Shown one piece after another: positions 35,680 to 44,519 of a stretch of 57,307 nucleotides of DNA. This DNA comes from CAKOSP01 sp964369845 (GTDB lineage: Bacteria; Bacillota_I; Bacilli_A; RF39; UBA660), in the NCBI GenBank assembly GCA_964369845.1, contig CAYJFJ010000005.1, forward strand, positions 1-57,307, given 5' to 3'. Numbering within the stretch: the stretch's first letter is position 1; each line of letters begins with the position of its first letter. The notes beneath the pieces were generated by a model. It saw only the letters and a list, made by a program, of their open reading frames with translations, was not told the DNA's origin and made no database searches. The translations under genes were made by a program, and so were the position numbers.

Positions 35680-37623
35680 ATGTTCGAACTAAAATCAAAA
35701 TATAAACCTAGTGGCGATCAACCTACAGCTATAAAAGAATTAGTTGATGGTATTAATAATGGTGATAAATATCAAACATTACTCGGAGCTACTGGAACGG
35801 GGAAAACTTTTACGATGGCTAATGTTATAAAAGAAGTTGGCAAACCTGCTTTGGTGCTTGCTCATAATAAAACTTTAGCAGGTCAACTTTATGCTGAATT
35901 TAAAGAGTTATTTCCAAATAATCATGTTACTTTTTTTATATCATATTACGATTATTATCAACCAGAAGCATATGTTCCATCAAGAGATACTTATATAGAA
36001 AAAGATTCATCTATTAACGATGAAATCGATGAAATGAGACATGCTGCAACTAGTGATTTAATTAACTATGATGATGTAATAGTAGTTGCTTCTGTATCTT
36101 GTATTTATGGTATAGGTGAAAAAGAAGAATATGCTAAAGGTATGCTTGTTTTAAATCTAGGAGATAAAGCTGATAGAAATTTTATTATTCATAAACTTGT
36201 TGATATGACTTATGAAAGAAATGATTTGGATTTTCATAGAGGAACCTTTAGAGTTAGAGGTAATACTATCGACATAGTACCAATCAATGAAAAAGAAAAT
36301 GCTATAAGAGTTATACTAGAAGACGATGTTGTTGATGAAATATGTACATTTGATCCTTTAACTGGGGCAATTGTCACTAGAAAAAAAACAGTAGTAATCT
36401 CTCCAGCTTCACACTTTGTAACTTCTCCTGAGAAAATGGAAATTGCTATCAAGAGAATTGAAGATGAACTAGCTACTCAACTTAATCATTTTGAAAATAA
36501 TGGAAAACTTCTTGAAGCACAGAGAATTAAGGAGCGTACAAATTACGATTTAGAACTACTAAAAGAAACTGGTTTTTGCTCTGGAGTTGAAAATTATTCA
36601 AGACATTTAGCTTTAAGAGAAGCTGGTGAAACACCATCTACGTTAATGCATTTTTTTCCAAAAGATTTTCTTTTATTTATAGATGAATCACATGTGACTC
36701 TTCCTCAAGTAAGAGCAATGTATAATGGTGATAGAATGAGAAAAGAAACACTTGTTAATTATGGTTTCAGGCTTCCTAGTGCACTTGATAATAGACCGCT
36801 TAAATTTGAAGAATTTGAAAATGTTGATAATCAAGTAGTTTTTGTATCTGCAACGCCAGGTGACTATGAACTTGAAAAAACTGGTGGAGTAGTTGCTGAG
36901 CAAATTATTCGTCCAACAGGTCTATTAGATCCGACTATTGAAATTCGTAAAAGTGAAGGTCAAATTGACGATATTATTAATGAAATAAATATTAGAAAAG
37001 AAAAAAATGAACGAGTATTAATTACTGCTTTAACTATTAGAATGAGTGAAGAATTAACTAACTATTTAAAAGGTATGAATATTAAAGTAGCTTATTTACA
37101 TAGTGAAATAAAATCACTTGATAGACTTAAAATTATTAAAGAGTTAAGACAAGGAGTTTATGACTGCGTTGTTGGTATAAATCTTTTAAGAGAAGGTTTA
37201 GATATTCCTGAAGTTAGTTTAATATGTATTTTAGACGCTGATAAACAAGGCTTTTTAAGAAGTTCTAGAAGTTTAATTCAAACAATTGGTAGAGCGGCTA
37301 GAAATGAAGAAGGTCATGTTATTATGTATGCTGATTCTATTTCTGATGCTATGAAAGCAGCCATTGGTGAAACTGAAAGAAGAAGAGAAATACAAATTGA
37401 ATATAATGAAAAACATGGTATTACTCCTAAAACAGTTCAAAAAGAAATAAAAGAAGTTATTTCTAATGAAGTTGATAAAAAAGATGTTAACAAAAAATTA
37501 ACTAAAAAAGAAGCAAAAGTCATGATAGAAAAAATTGAAGAGGAAATGCACGAAGCTGCTAGAGCAATGGATTTTGAAAGAGCAATGGAGCTTAGAGATA
37601 TACTTTTAGAGATGAAAAAATAG
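35680..37623 (+). CDS. uvrB: Excinuclease ABC subunit B
   Basis: 647 residues from the ATG at 35680 (AAAAAGGAG at 35666-35674); the ORF extends further upstream without a ribosome site. Damage-verification helicase of nucleotide excision repair. Walker A GATGTGKT (residues ~36-43), the beta-hairpin segment YYDYYQPEAYVP, DEXH motif IDESH, motif VSATPGDYE, RPTGLLDP, and the QTIGRAARN motif VI; a C-terminal UVR domain (EMHEAARAMDFERAMELRD) binds UvrC. Full length for the family. uvrA is not adjacent in this window. Confidence 0.98.
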   Translation: MFELKSKYKPSGDQPTAIKELVDGINNGDKYQTLLGATGTGKTFTMANVIKEVGKPALVLAHNKTLAGQLYAEFKELFPNNHVTFFISYYDYYQPEAYVPSRDTYIEKDSSINDEIDEMRHAATSDLINYDDVIVVASVSCIYGIGEKEEYAKGMLVLNLGDKADRNFIIHKLVDMTYERNDLDFHRGTFRVRGNTIDIVPINEKENAIRVILEDDVVDEICTFDPLTGAIVTRKKTVVISPASHFVTSPEKMEIAIKRIEDELATQLNHFENNGKLLEAQRIKERTNYDLELLKETGFCSGVENYSRHLALREAGETPSTLMHFFPKDFLLFIDESHVTLPQVRAMYNGDRMRKETLVNYGFRLPSALDNRPLKFEEFENVDNQVVFVSATPGDYELEKTGGVVAEQIIRPTGLLDPTIEIRKSEGQIDDIINEINIRKEKNERVLITALTIRMSEELTNYLKGMNIKVAYLHSEIKSLDRLKIIKELRQGVYDCVVGINLLREGLDIPEVSLICILDADKQGFLRSSRSLIQTIGRAARNEEGHVIMYADSISDAMKAAIGETERRREIQIEYNEKHGITPKTVQKEIKEVISNEVDKKDVNKKLTKKEAKVMIEKIEEEMHEAARAMDFERAMELRDILLEMKK

Positions 37624-37640
37624 AATTTTCGTCTTTTTTT
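37610..37640 (+). terminator. Rho-independent terminator after uvrB
   Basis: Stem AGATGAAAA / TTTTCGTCT (9 bp, one G-U), overlapping the stop, T run. Confidence 0.75.
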
Positions 37641-37695
37641 CTGTGTTTTAATGGATTTTTTTGTTAAAGTTTGGTAAACTTATGTTGGTGATTTT

Positions 37696-39315
37696 ATGAA
37701 AGAGATATTTGTTTTTGGTCATAGAAATCCTGATACTGATAGTGTTTGTTCAAGCATTGCTTTAGCGCATTTGAAAAAACAGTTAGGTTTTAATGTAGTA
37801 CCAAAAATTTTGAGTGATATTAATAAAGAAACAACGTTTGTACTTGATTATTTTAATGTTTCATTACCAACATATTTAAATGATGTTAAAATTAGAATCA
37901 AAGATGTTTCTTATGAGAAAGGTGTATTTATAAATAAAGATGCTTCAATTTATGCAGCATTTAGTAAAATGAATAAATATAATACAACGGCTATACCCCT
38001 TGTAGATGATAAAGAAATTTTAACTGGCTATGTAACGTTAAAAGAAATAGCTAAATATTTAACTGTAGGAAATAAACAATTAGTTACTTCTACACTTAAT
38101 AATATTATCGAGGTATTAGATGGTGAAATAATTACTAGTTTCAAATCAATTATTGAAGGAAACGTTTTGGTTGCTGGACTTCAAACTTCTACAATTACAG
38201 AAGAAAATAGATTAAGTGAAAATGATATTTTAGTAGTAGGAGATAGACCTAGAATTATTGAACATGCTATTAAATCAAATGTTAGTTTAATCGTAATTAC
38301 TTGTGATAATGATATTTCTGATGAACTAGTTAAACTTGCTACTGCAAATAACGTAACAATTATCAAAACAGCATATGATAGTTTTAATGTAGCTAATCAT
38401 ATTGGTACAGCTAATTTTATTGATGCTATTAATGTAAACTTTAGTCCTGTGGTAGTTCATGATGAAGATTATTTTGTTGACTTTAAAGAAAAAATGCACA
38501 AAATTAATCATACTAATTATCCAGTAGTTAATAAAAAGGGTAAATGTCTAGGTTTAATTAGACTTACTGGTGATAACGCTTTTGAAAAAAAAGAAGTTAT
38601 TTTAGTTGATCACAATAGTTTTTCTCAATCTGTTGTAGGTTTAGAAGAAGCTAATATTGTAGAAATTATTGATCACCATAACTTAGGAGCAATAGGTACT
38701 AATAGTCCTATTAATTTTAGAAGCATGCCAGTAGGGTGCACATCTACTATTATTACTAAAATGTATGGTGAAAGTAAAGTAGATATACCCAAAGATATTG
38801 CTGGGTTGATGTTATCTGCAATTTTATCTGATACTTTATTATTTACTAGTCCTACAACTACTCAAAAAGATAAAGAAGCAGCAGAAATTCTAGCTAAAAT
38901 AGCTGACGTTGATCCTATTGTTTATGGAAAAGAAATGTTCAAAGCAGCTAGTTCTATTGAAGGTATGAGTATTAAAGATTTAGTATATGCAGATTTCAAA
39001 GCATTTAATTTAGGTGAAAAACAATTAGGTTTATCTCAAATTACTACAATGGATTTTGAAGGTATGTCTAGTAAAATTTCTGAAATTGTTGAGTATCTAA
39101 ATATAAAAGTAGAAAATGGTTTTGACTTATCAGTATTATTTGTAACTGATATAATTAAAAACGGGTCTCATATTATTTATGATGATAATAGTGTTGATAT
39201 CGTTAAAGATGCGTTTAGTTTAAATGAAATTCATCAAGGTATATTTGTTGAAGGGTTAGTTTCTAGAAAAAAACAAATGCTTCCTAATTTACTTGAAACT
39301 ATGCAAGAATTATAA
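37696..39315 (+). CDS. ppaC: Manganese-dependent inorganic pyrophosphatase with CBS/DRTGG regulatory insert
   Basis: 539 residues. Family II pyrophosphatase of the DHH superfamily: GHRNPDTDSV at the N-terminus, VDHNSFSQS, IDHHNLG, and SDTLLFTSPTTTQKD are the metal-binding motifs. Between the first motif and VDHN lies an insert of about 250 residues with two CBS repeats (SIYAAFSKMNKYNTTAIPLV; INHTNYPVVNKKGKCLGLI) flanking a DRTGG-like domain (ENDILVVGDRPRIIEHAI), a form regulated by adenine nucleotides. Standard length for that subclass (~540). A weak GGTGA ribosome site precedes the start. It hydrolyses pyrophosphate from biosynthesis. Confidence 0.95.
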   Translation: MKEIFVFGHRNPDTDSVCSSIALAHLKKQLGFNVVPKILSDINKETTFVLDYFNVSLPTYLNDVKIRIKDVSYEKGVFINKDASIYAAFSKMNKYNTTAIPLVDDKEILTGYVTLKEIAKYLTVGNKQLVTSTLNNIIEVLDGEIITSFKSIIEGNVLVAGLQTSTITEENRLSENDILVVGDRPRIIEHAIKSNVSLIVITCDNDISDELVKLATANNVTIIKTAYDSFNVANHIGTANFIDAINVNFSPVVVHDEDYFVDFKEKMHKINHTNYPVVNKKGKCLGLIRLTGDNAFEKKEVILVDHNSFSQSVVGLEEANIVEIIDHHNLGAIGTNSPINFRSMPVGCTSTIITKMYGESKVDIPKDIAGLMLSAILSDTLLFTSPTTTQKDKEAAEILAKIADVDPIVYGKEMFKAASSIEGMSIKDLVYADFKAFNLGEKQLGLSQITTMDFEGMSSKISEIVEYLNIKVENGFDLSVLFVTDIIKNGSHIIYDDNSVDIVKDAFSLNEIHQGIFVEGLVSRKKQMLPNLLETMQEL

Positions 39316-39339
39316 AGTGAGCTAAGCTTACTTTTTTTT
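39315..39339 (+). terminator. Rho-independent terminator after ppaC
   Basis: Stem AAGTGAGC / GCTTACTT (8 bp, one G-U), loop TAA, T8. Confidence 0.8.
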
Positions 39340-39343
39340 GCAT

Positions 39344-39371
39344 AAAAAAAAGCAAGTACCTAAATACTTAC
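39344..39371 (-). terminator. Terminator of the tRNA-Met gene (minus strand)
   Basis: On the minus strand: stem GTAAGTAT / GTACTTGC with two G-U pairs, loop TTAG, then T8; 16 bp after the tRNA 3' end. Confidence 0.65.
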
Positions 39372-39386
39372 TTACTATTACAAAAT

Positions 39387-39463
39387 TGGTAGCGACGGAG
39401 GGAGTCGAACCCCCGACCTACCGGGTATGAACCGGTCGCTCTAGCCAGCTGAGCTACATCGCC
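39387..39463 (-). tRNA. tRNA-Met(CAT), elongator type
   Basis: 77 nt including the encoded CCA. The cloverleaf is complete: 5' GGCGATG pairs with CGTCGCT apart from one G-U pair; D arm TAGCTCAGCTGGCTAGAGC; anticodon loop TTCATAC (anticodon CAT); T arm GGGGGTTCGACTCCC. The sequence closely follows Bacillus elongator tRNA-Met. It lacks the C1-A72 mismatch expected of initiator tRNA. Confidence 0.95.
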
Positions 39464-39519
39464 ATTTGTTCCAGCAATATGATTATATCAAAAACTTTTC
39501 GAAAATGCAAGGTAATTTA

Positions 39520-39548
39520 TTGTTAAAATCAAGAAAATATTGTATAAT
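39520..39548 (+). promoter_or_regulatory. Promoter for the membrane protein-scpAB unit
   Basis: -35 TTGTTA at 39520-39525, 17-bp spacer, -10 TATAAT at 39543-39548, 27 bp before the start at 39576. Confidence 0.65.
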
Positions 39549-39575
39549 TTGGTTAGAAATAAAAAGGTGAAGACA

Positions 39576-40487
39576 ATGGCAAATAAATATAAAAATGTAA
39601 AAATTGAAAATGTAGAATTAAAATCAACTACTATTGGTGCTATAAAAGCAAAGAAAACTGGATATATTCCTCTTATACTTATATTCTTTATGTTAATAGG
39701 GTTTGTTGTATTTATGCCTTATTTAACTGAGTATTTAGAAAATGGATATTTTATTGAACCTGAAACAGTTCCAGCGCAGCCTGAAGAAAATGAAGAAGAA
39801 GAGGAAGAAGAAGTTACTGAAAATGAATATCCTTATGTTGAAAATATGTCAATAGGAGTAACTGAAATTACATTATCTAATATAACTTACTCAGATGGTT
39901 TATACTTTACTTTAAAAAATAATTTAGCTTACGAAACTTCTTTAGAAAAATATAATTATTATCTAGATGTATACGACACTAACGAAACTTTGGTAGATAG
40001 AATTTCATTTAATGATATTACTTTACTTGCTAATGAAGAATTGCAGCTATTTTTCGAACTTAATGTTGAAGCAATCATGTATTTTAAATTAGTGGTTATT
40101 ACTTCAAATGATTATCCAGAAGTTTCATTATCTGAAAATGAAAATAATGTGGCTACTATGATATGTGTTAAAGAAGAAGAGATTAAATATCACTTTACTA
40201 GTAGTAAGTTAACATCTTTTGAATCTACTGCTACTTATACTAGTGATAGTGCTGATTATGATTCTTTACTAGCAAAATATACTTCACTAGCAGATACTTA
40301 TAATAGTTATAACGGAGTAAATGCTACTATCGGTAGTAATTCATCTTTATTTTCTTATAAAGTATATTTTGATTTAAATGTATTTGATAATTCGATTTTA
40401 ACAAATGATGAATATTCGTTCGCTAAAGATACTGGACCGAATGAAATAGCTTTTAAATTAGAGTTATTAGATTACAAATGTGAATAG
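39576..40487 (+). CDS. Hypothetical membrane-anchored protein
   Basis: 303 residues from the ATG at 39576 (AAAGGTGA upstream). One transmembrane helix at about residues 28-50 (IPLILIFFMLIGFVVFMPYL) after a Lys-rich cytoplasmic start. It then has a very acidic spacer (PEENEEEEEEEVTENEY) and a beta-rich extracytoplasmic domain of ~220 residues with two Cys (ATMICVKEE, LLDYKCE). No family recognised. The gene lies 9 bp before scpA without a terminator, so it is transcribed with the chromosome-condensation genes, an association that need not be functional. Confidence 0.7.
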   Translation: MANKYKNVKIENVELKSTTIGAIKAKKTGYIPLILIFFMLIGFVVFMPYLTEYLENGYFIEPETVPAQPEENEEEEEEEVTENEYPYVENMSIGVTEITLSNITYSDGLYFTLKNNLAYETSLEKYNYYLDVYDTNETLVDRISFNDITLLANEELQLFFELNVEAIMYFKLVVITSNDYPEVSLSENENNVATMICVKEEEIKYHFTSSKLTSFESTATYTSDSADYDSLLAKYTSLADTYNSYNGVNATIGSNSSLFSYKVYFDLNVFDNSILTNDEYSFAKDTGPNEIAFKLELLDYKCE

Positions 40488-40496
40488 GGGGAAAAT

Positions 40497-41213
40497 ATGA
40501 ATTTAACAATTAATGATTTTGAAGGGCCACTGGATTTACTCCTTCATTTTGTTAAAACTGCTAAAATGGATATTTATGAAATAGATATAAAAAAGATAAT
40601 AGAAGAATATTTGAATTTCATAAATACGATTGATAAAAAAAACTTAGATAATGCAAGTGAGTACCTTGTTATGGCAGCTGAATTAATACATTTAAAAAGT
40701 AGATTGCTTATTAACAGTAAAGATGAAGACTCATCAGGTGAATATGAAATTAATTCTGAAGAAGATTTGAAAAACAAATTGATTGAATATGAAAAGTATA
40801 AAGCTGTTTGTGAAAAATTCAGAACATTTGAAGATAATAGAAAAGACTATTTTACAAAATCTCCTGAAAATATTTTGATTTATTCAGAAGAAAGAAAACT
40901 GTCTTCTGATGTTAGTTTAGATGATTTAGTAACTGCTTTTTTGAGTATGAAAAAAAGAGAAGATTTTCACAAGCCAATAAATACTAGGATAACAAGAAAA
41001 GAACTTAGTGTTGAAGATAAAACTACTTATATAAAGGAATTTATTAAAAGTAGAAATAAAGTTTTAATCGAGGATTTATTTGTTAGTAATACTAAAGAGG
41101 AATTAATAGTAACATTTTTATCTATTTTAAATTTGTCTAAAGAAAAAATAATAAAAATTTCACAAAGTAAAAACTTTGAAAAAATATATTTGGAAGGAGT
41201 AATTAATGAATAA
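40497..41213 (+). CDS. scpA: Segregation and condensation protein A
   Basis: 238 residues. Kleisin subunit of the SMC-ScpAB condensin. N-terminal FEGPLDLLLHFVKTAKMDIYEIDI is the family signature, followed by SEYLVMAAELIHLKSRLLI, and a C-terminal winged helix (TKEELIVTFLSILNLSKEKII) that binds the SMC head. GGGGGAA ribosome site. It overlaps scpB by 8 bp, as expected for a co-translated complex. Confidence 0.95.
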   Translation: MNLTINDFEGPLDLLLHFVKTAKMDIYEIDIKKIIEEYLNFINTIDKKNLDNASEYLVMAAELIHLKSRLLINSKDEDSSGEYEINSEEDLKNKLIEYEKYKAVCEKFRTFEDNRKDYFTKSPENILIYSEERKLSSDVSLDDLVTAFLSMKKREDFHKPINTRITRKELSVEDKTTYIKEFIKSRNKVLIEDLFVSNTKEELIVTFLSILNLSKEKIIKISQSKNFEKIYLEGVINE

Positions 41214-41763
41214 TTGTGCAGTATTAGAAGGTTTACTTTTTGCTGTTGGCGATGATGGTTTAACAATTGATAAAATTACTGATATACTAGATCTTGAAAA
41301 AAAAGAAGTTCAAAAATTATTAAAAGAATTAAAAGAATTTTATGATAAAGAAGATAGAGGTATTAGAATTTCATTTATTGGTGAATCTTTTAAAATGACA
41401 ACTAAAAAAGAACATAAAGAATATTATCAAAAATTGCTTTCTTCAACAAAAGATGAAGTTTTAAGTAATGCAGCTTTAGAAACACTTGCTATCGTAGCTT
41501 ATAATCAACCTATTACTAGGTATGAAATAAATGAATTACGTGGTATTGAAAGTGCACATGTAATTAGAAAACTACTTGCGAAAGATTTAATTAAAGTAAG
41601 TGGCAAAAGTGATTTACCAGGAAATCCCAATATGTATAAAACTACTAAAGAATTTTTAGATTATTTTGGTCTTGCTTCTATTAGTGATTTGCCTGAGCTA
41701 CATTTTAGTGTTAAAAGTGATGATGAAAAAGAACTTTTCACTTCAATTTATAAAGAAAATTAA
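41206..41763 (+). CDS. scpB: Segregation and condensation protein B
   Basis: 185 residues. Winged-helix partner of ScpA in the SMC complex. Signature segments: LEGLLFAVGDDGLTIDKI at the start, LETLAIVAYNQPITRYEINELRG and VIRKLLAKDLIKVSG in the second winged helix, and the TTKEFLDYFGLASISDLPEL ending. Ribosome site GGAG lies within the scpA end. The 3' end overlaps the convergent membrane protein gene by 4 bp and no terminator is visible. Confidence 0.95.
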   Translation: MNNCAVLEGLLFAVGDDGLTIDKITDILDLEKKEVQKLLKELKEFYDKEDRGIRISFIGESFKMTTKKEHKEYYQKLLSSTKDEVLSNAALETLAIVAYNQPITRYEINELRGIESAHVIRKLLAKDLIKVSGKSDLPGNPNMYKTTKEFLDYFGLASISDLPELHFSVKSDDEKELFTSIYKEN

Positions 41764-42131
41764 AGTACTGGTGGATTATCTGTAGATATATCACTTTGGA
41801 GAAAATAATAAAATATCATACCAAATCCAATTAGAACTAATACACTTCCATAAAAGCGAGTTAATTCATTAGTAGCATCTTCACCAGATGCTTTTTTTTC
41901 TGTATAAAATCTATAATTTCTTGATACGATAAATATATATAATATAAATGAAACTATTAGTCCGAATAAGAATATTTGTGATGCTCTTGCTTCTTCATTT
42001 TCGTTTCCGTTCATTATTGATTTAATTAATAAGTTATCGCCATAAATATTAAAAACACCTATTAAAATAAATATAATAGATAAAATCTTTTCTGTATTAA
42101 TACTTCTAATTGCTTCTAAGTCCTCATTCAT
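41760..42131 (-). CDS. Hypothetical small membrane protein
   Basis: 123 residues with three predicted transmembrane helices (about 18-40, 52-72 and 93-112). Starts MNEDLEAIRSINTEK and has no Shine-Dalgarno site before its ATG (AT-rich leader), unlike most genes here. It converges on scpB with a 4-bp overlap. No family recognised. It lies just outside the left boundary of the integrative element. Confidence 0.65.
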   Translation of the reverse strand: MNEDLEAIRSINTEKILSIIFILIGVFNIYGDNLLIKSIMNGNENEEARASQIFLFGLIVSFILYIFIVSRNYRFYTEKKASGEDATNELTRFYGSVLVLIGFGMIFYYFLQSDISTDNPPVL

Positions 42132-42231
42132 ATTAAAATTTTATGTGATATTTTATTTTTTTTGTATTTTTAATTGAATTATTATATATTGATAAAATTT
42201 TTAAATTATTTATATCTTTTTCAAATGTTTG

Positions 42232-42288
42232 TATGATATAATTAGTTTATGCAAGTGTGGCGGAATGGTAGACGCGAAGGTCTCAAAC
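42232..42288 (+). repeat. attL: truncated tRNA-Leu 5' half with its promoter
   Basis: An extended -10 TGATATAAT followed by the first 38 nt of tRNA-Leu (ending GGTCTCAAAC in the anticodon loop), identical to 57093-57130 in the tRNA part. The following bases do not complete the anticodon stem, although 42290-42317 weakly resembles the T arm (GATTCAAAATC), so this copy is a broken tRNA. Its promoter should still fire into the element's left end. Confidence 0.85.
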
Positions 42289-42512
42289 GCGTGCGTGCAA
42301 GATTCAAAATCTAATTTATAGTTGTTAAACAAAGTCAATAAATACAAGGGTTTATAGTATATCTAGAACTCTTTTTATTTGTCTCAAAAGTGTGTTAGGT
42401 GGGGAAATAGGTGGGGAAGAAAGTGTGTGTTTCAAATTTTATTTAAATTTATTGATGTATACTAAACTTATATAATTTGATATAATTGAAATAGTTGAAA
42501 GAGGTGTGAATT
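42289..42512. other. Non-coding left arm of the element
   Basis: No gene seen. Contains two copies of AGGTGGGGAA at 42397-42406 and 42409-42418, the same word as four copies or near-copies after the right-hand tRNA. Such short repeats near att cores are often arm-type sites for tyrosine integrases. A -10 TATAAT before 42513 is present in the stretch GATATAATTG (42479-42488). Confidence 0.55.
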
Positions 42513-44030
42513 ATGTTTAATAAAATCCTTAATCTTTTTAAGAACGATAATGAAACAAATAATAAGTTAGCTGTAACTAATAATAGTGTTCAATCATATT
42601 TTAATGTTTTAAAAGTTCATCCAGACATTACTGATTTACTTTGGATTATTGATGGTGATAAAAAGAATTATGTACAACAAGATAATAGACAATACATAGA
42701 TGTGAATGGAATAAAATTTTACTTACCATCGTTCTCATCTTACGAACCAAGTCTAATGTCAGTGAAACTACCAATTGAATATGTAGAAAATATAACAGAT
42801 ATAGAACGACCGCCATATTATCCAACTTATCTAAATTTAACTAATGAACAAAGAGGTGTTTACTGGAAATTTTTAGAAAATCCGTATGATAATAAATTTA
42901 ATATAGGTTATGTTTTTATATTGTATTATGGATTAGAAAGACAGTTGTTAGAAGGTAAATTTGATGAAGCATTTAATGTTATTCTTAAATTAAGAGATGT
43001 ACATTCTAATGGATCTTTTCAAAGTTATTCAGCATGTGCACTGATATTATCTTGTATTGTAAAGCAACGCCCAGACATGGCTATAAAATTTTATGAATCA
43101 ATAGATAAGGATTATGAAAGTGTCTTTCCTGATGAATTATATTTAATGTGTAAGTTTTCATTGAATATACCTATTAATTCTAAAGATATTATGAGAATGT
43201 CTAAAACTTTTTCGTTTGAAAATAATAATTACATAAAAAAATATCCTGATTTATTTTCAGAAACATTGGATGATAACTTACAAGAACAAATTGGAGATAA
43301 AGAAATTTTATTAAGTAATTATTTCAATAAAGATGATTTTAGAAAATTATATAATGTTAAATACCCTATATTTGCAAACACTTCAATAAGAGATAAAGAA
43401 ATTGAAATACCAGCTATATCTAGTAATTTTAAACTTAAAAAAGTAGTTTATGACTTATTAAGCAAAACTCATGAAGATGTTAAAAGAAAATTATCTGAAT
43501 TACGTAAAAGTGGTGAAGTACCTATTGTTAAAGAAAATACTAATAAAAGAAAAGTTATTGAAAATTTTGATGTAGCAATGGAGCAAAATTTAATAGAGAG
43601 ACTGGAAAATTCTACTCGAACATTAGATAAACATTTTATATTAATTGAGATTCAAAATTTCTATTATAAATGTAGAAATATAGATGAAGTATATTTAGAA
43701 AAGTGCATACAGTATTGTAATTTAGATATAGACTTATTACCAAAAGTTCAAAGTGATTATATTGAAGAAGAAAAATCTAGAATATTGATGTATAAAGAGA
43801 TATATACAAAAGAAGAATTAAATAAAGAAATGAGTAACATTACATCATTTGAAGGTAGAATACCAGCTTTCGAAAGGCTTGCTATAATTTATGAAAAACA
43901 AAAAAAATACCAAAAGGCTATTGATGTATGTGAAAATGCTATTAATTATTATAAATCAATTTCTTTAACAAATTATGTCACAGACTTTAATAACAGGATG
44001 TTAAAACTGATAGAAAAAACAGCAAAATAA
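42513..44030 (+). CDS. TerB_N-domain protein with C-terminal helical repeats
   Basis: 505 residues; AAAGAGG ribosome site 9 bp upstream. Residues ~95-190 read PPYYPTYLNLTNEQRGVYWKF, GYVFILYYGLERQLL and SYSACALIL, the TerB_N pattern found in tellurite-resistance-associated and phage-defence-linked proteins. The C-terminal part (EGRIPAFERLAIIYEKQKKYQKAIDVCENAI) is TPR-like. No signal peptide or membrane helix. It is the first gene inside the left end, alone, and closed by a terminator. That position is typical of cargo genes, so a role benefitting the host (stress or defence) is plausible but inferred. Confidence 0.75.
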   Translation: MFNKILNLFKNDNETNNKLAVTNNSVQSYFNVLKVHPDITDLLWIIDGDKKNYVQQDNRQYIDVNGIKFYLPSFSSYEPSLMSVKLPIEYVENITDIERPPYYPTYLNLTNEQRGVYWKFLENPYDNKFNIGYVFILYYGLERQLLEGKFDEAFNVILKLRDVHSNGSFQSYSACALILSCIVKQRPDMAIKFYESIDKDYESVFPDELYLMCKFSLNIPINSKDIMRMSKTFSFENNNYIKKYPDLFSETLDDNLQEQIGDKEILLSNYFNKDDFRKLYNVKYPIFANTSIRDKEIEIPAISSNFKLKKVVYDLLSKTHEDVKRKLSELRKSGEVPIVKENTNKRKVIENFDVAMEQNLIERLENSTRTLDKHFILIEIQNFYYKCRNIDEVYLEKCIQYCNLDIDLLPKVQSDYIEEEKSRILMYKEIYTKEELNKEMSNITSFEGRIPAFERLAIIYEKQKKYQKAIDVCENAINYYKSISLTNYVTDFNNRMLKLIEKTAK

Positions 44031-44056
44031 AAACACGATCAATGTCGTGTTTTTTT
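44029..44056. terminator. Bidirectional terminator after the TerB_N gene
   Basis: Stem of about 10 bp (AAAAACACGA / TCGTGTTTTT), loop TCAATG, with T runs on both strands; also ends the 22-residue minus-strand ORF. Confidence 0.8.
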
Positions 44057-44058
44057 GT

Positions 44059-44127
44059 TTACTTTTTACATTTTGGCGGTCTACGTTTATGTGAAACCAC
44101 TTTAACTGTTTTTCTACATTTAGTCAT
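44059..44127 (-). CDS. Small basic peptide of 22 residues with two Cys
   Basis: On the minus strand, AAAGGAGGT 6 bp before ATG at 44127 is a near-perfect ribosome site. The ORF encodes MTKCRKTVKVVS followed by HKRRPPKCKK, ends at 44059 and is directly followed by the bidirectional terminator. Very basic, with Cys at positions 4 and 20. It may be a small DNA/RNA-binding or regulatory peptide; no family is recognised. The ribosome site and terminator are the evidence for translation. Confidence 0.55.
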   Translation of the reverse strand: MTKCRKTVKVVSHKRRPPKCKK

Positions 44128-44183
44128 TTTTATACCTCCTTTAAAAGGTATAGTTAATACTTATTATATTGTTATTAAATAAT

Positions 44184-44399
44184 TTAGTTTAAATTATCTC
44201 TTTTACTACTATTTGGTTTTGAACAAACAACATCTTTGTCATTCATTCTTTTGTAGTAATAATTTTCATTGTATGAAGAATTGCCAGTTTTTAGTCTATT
44301 AACCAATTCTTGTCTAGTGATAACTTCATTGTTTCCTTGATTTTGGAAAACTTCATTAAGTCCACTAGGTCTTTCTTTTATTACTTTTAGTAAAGCCAT
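44184..44399 (-). CDS. Small hypothetical protein, possibly DUF3892-like
   Basis: 71 residues from the ATG at 44399 (AAAGGAGATGG upstream; an earlier ATG at 44417 lies inside that site). Sequence starts MALLKVIKERPSGLNEVFQ and ends DVVCSKPNSSKRDNLN; the 'SKPN...DNL' ending resembles the DUF3892 family found in many mobile elements, but similarity is short. Predicted soluble. It is transcribed leftwards, divergent from the short-RNA promoter at 44480. Confidence 0.6.
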   Translation of the reverse strand: MALLKVIKERPSGLNEVFQNQGNNEVITRQELVNRLKTGNSSYNENYYYKRMNDKDVVCSKPNSSKRDNLN

Positions 44400-44479
44400 A
44401 TTGCCATCTCCTTTCATTGAATATGACTTATGCCTTTACATAATGTTTATTATAGTTAAATGAATATCTAAAATAAATA

Positions 44480-44519
44480 TTGATAATATATTAATAATAT
44501 AGTATAATACTACTATATT
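44480..44519 (+). promoter_or_regulatory. Promoter with overlapping palindrome
   Basis: -35 TTGATA (44480-44485), 17-bp spacer, -10 TATAAT (44503-44508). A perfect 9-bp inverted repeat AATATAGTA / TACTATATT with spacer TAATAC (44496-44519) covers the -10. Its half-site is close to that of the operator at 30637. Confidence 0.65.
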
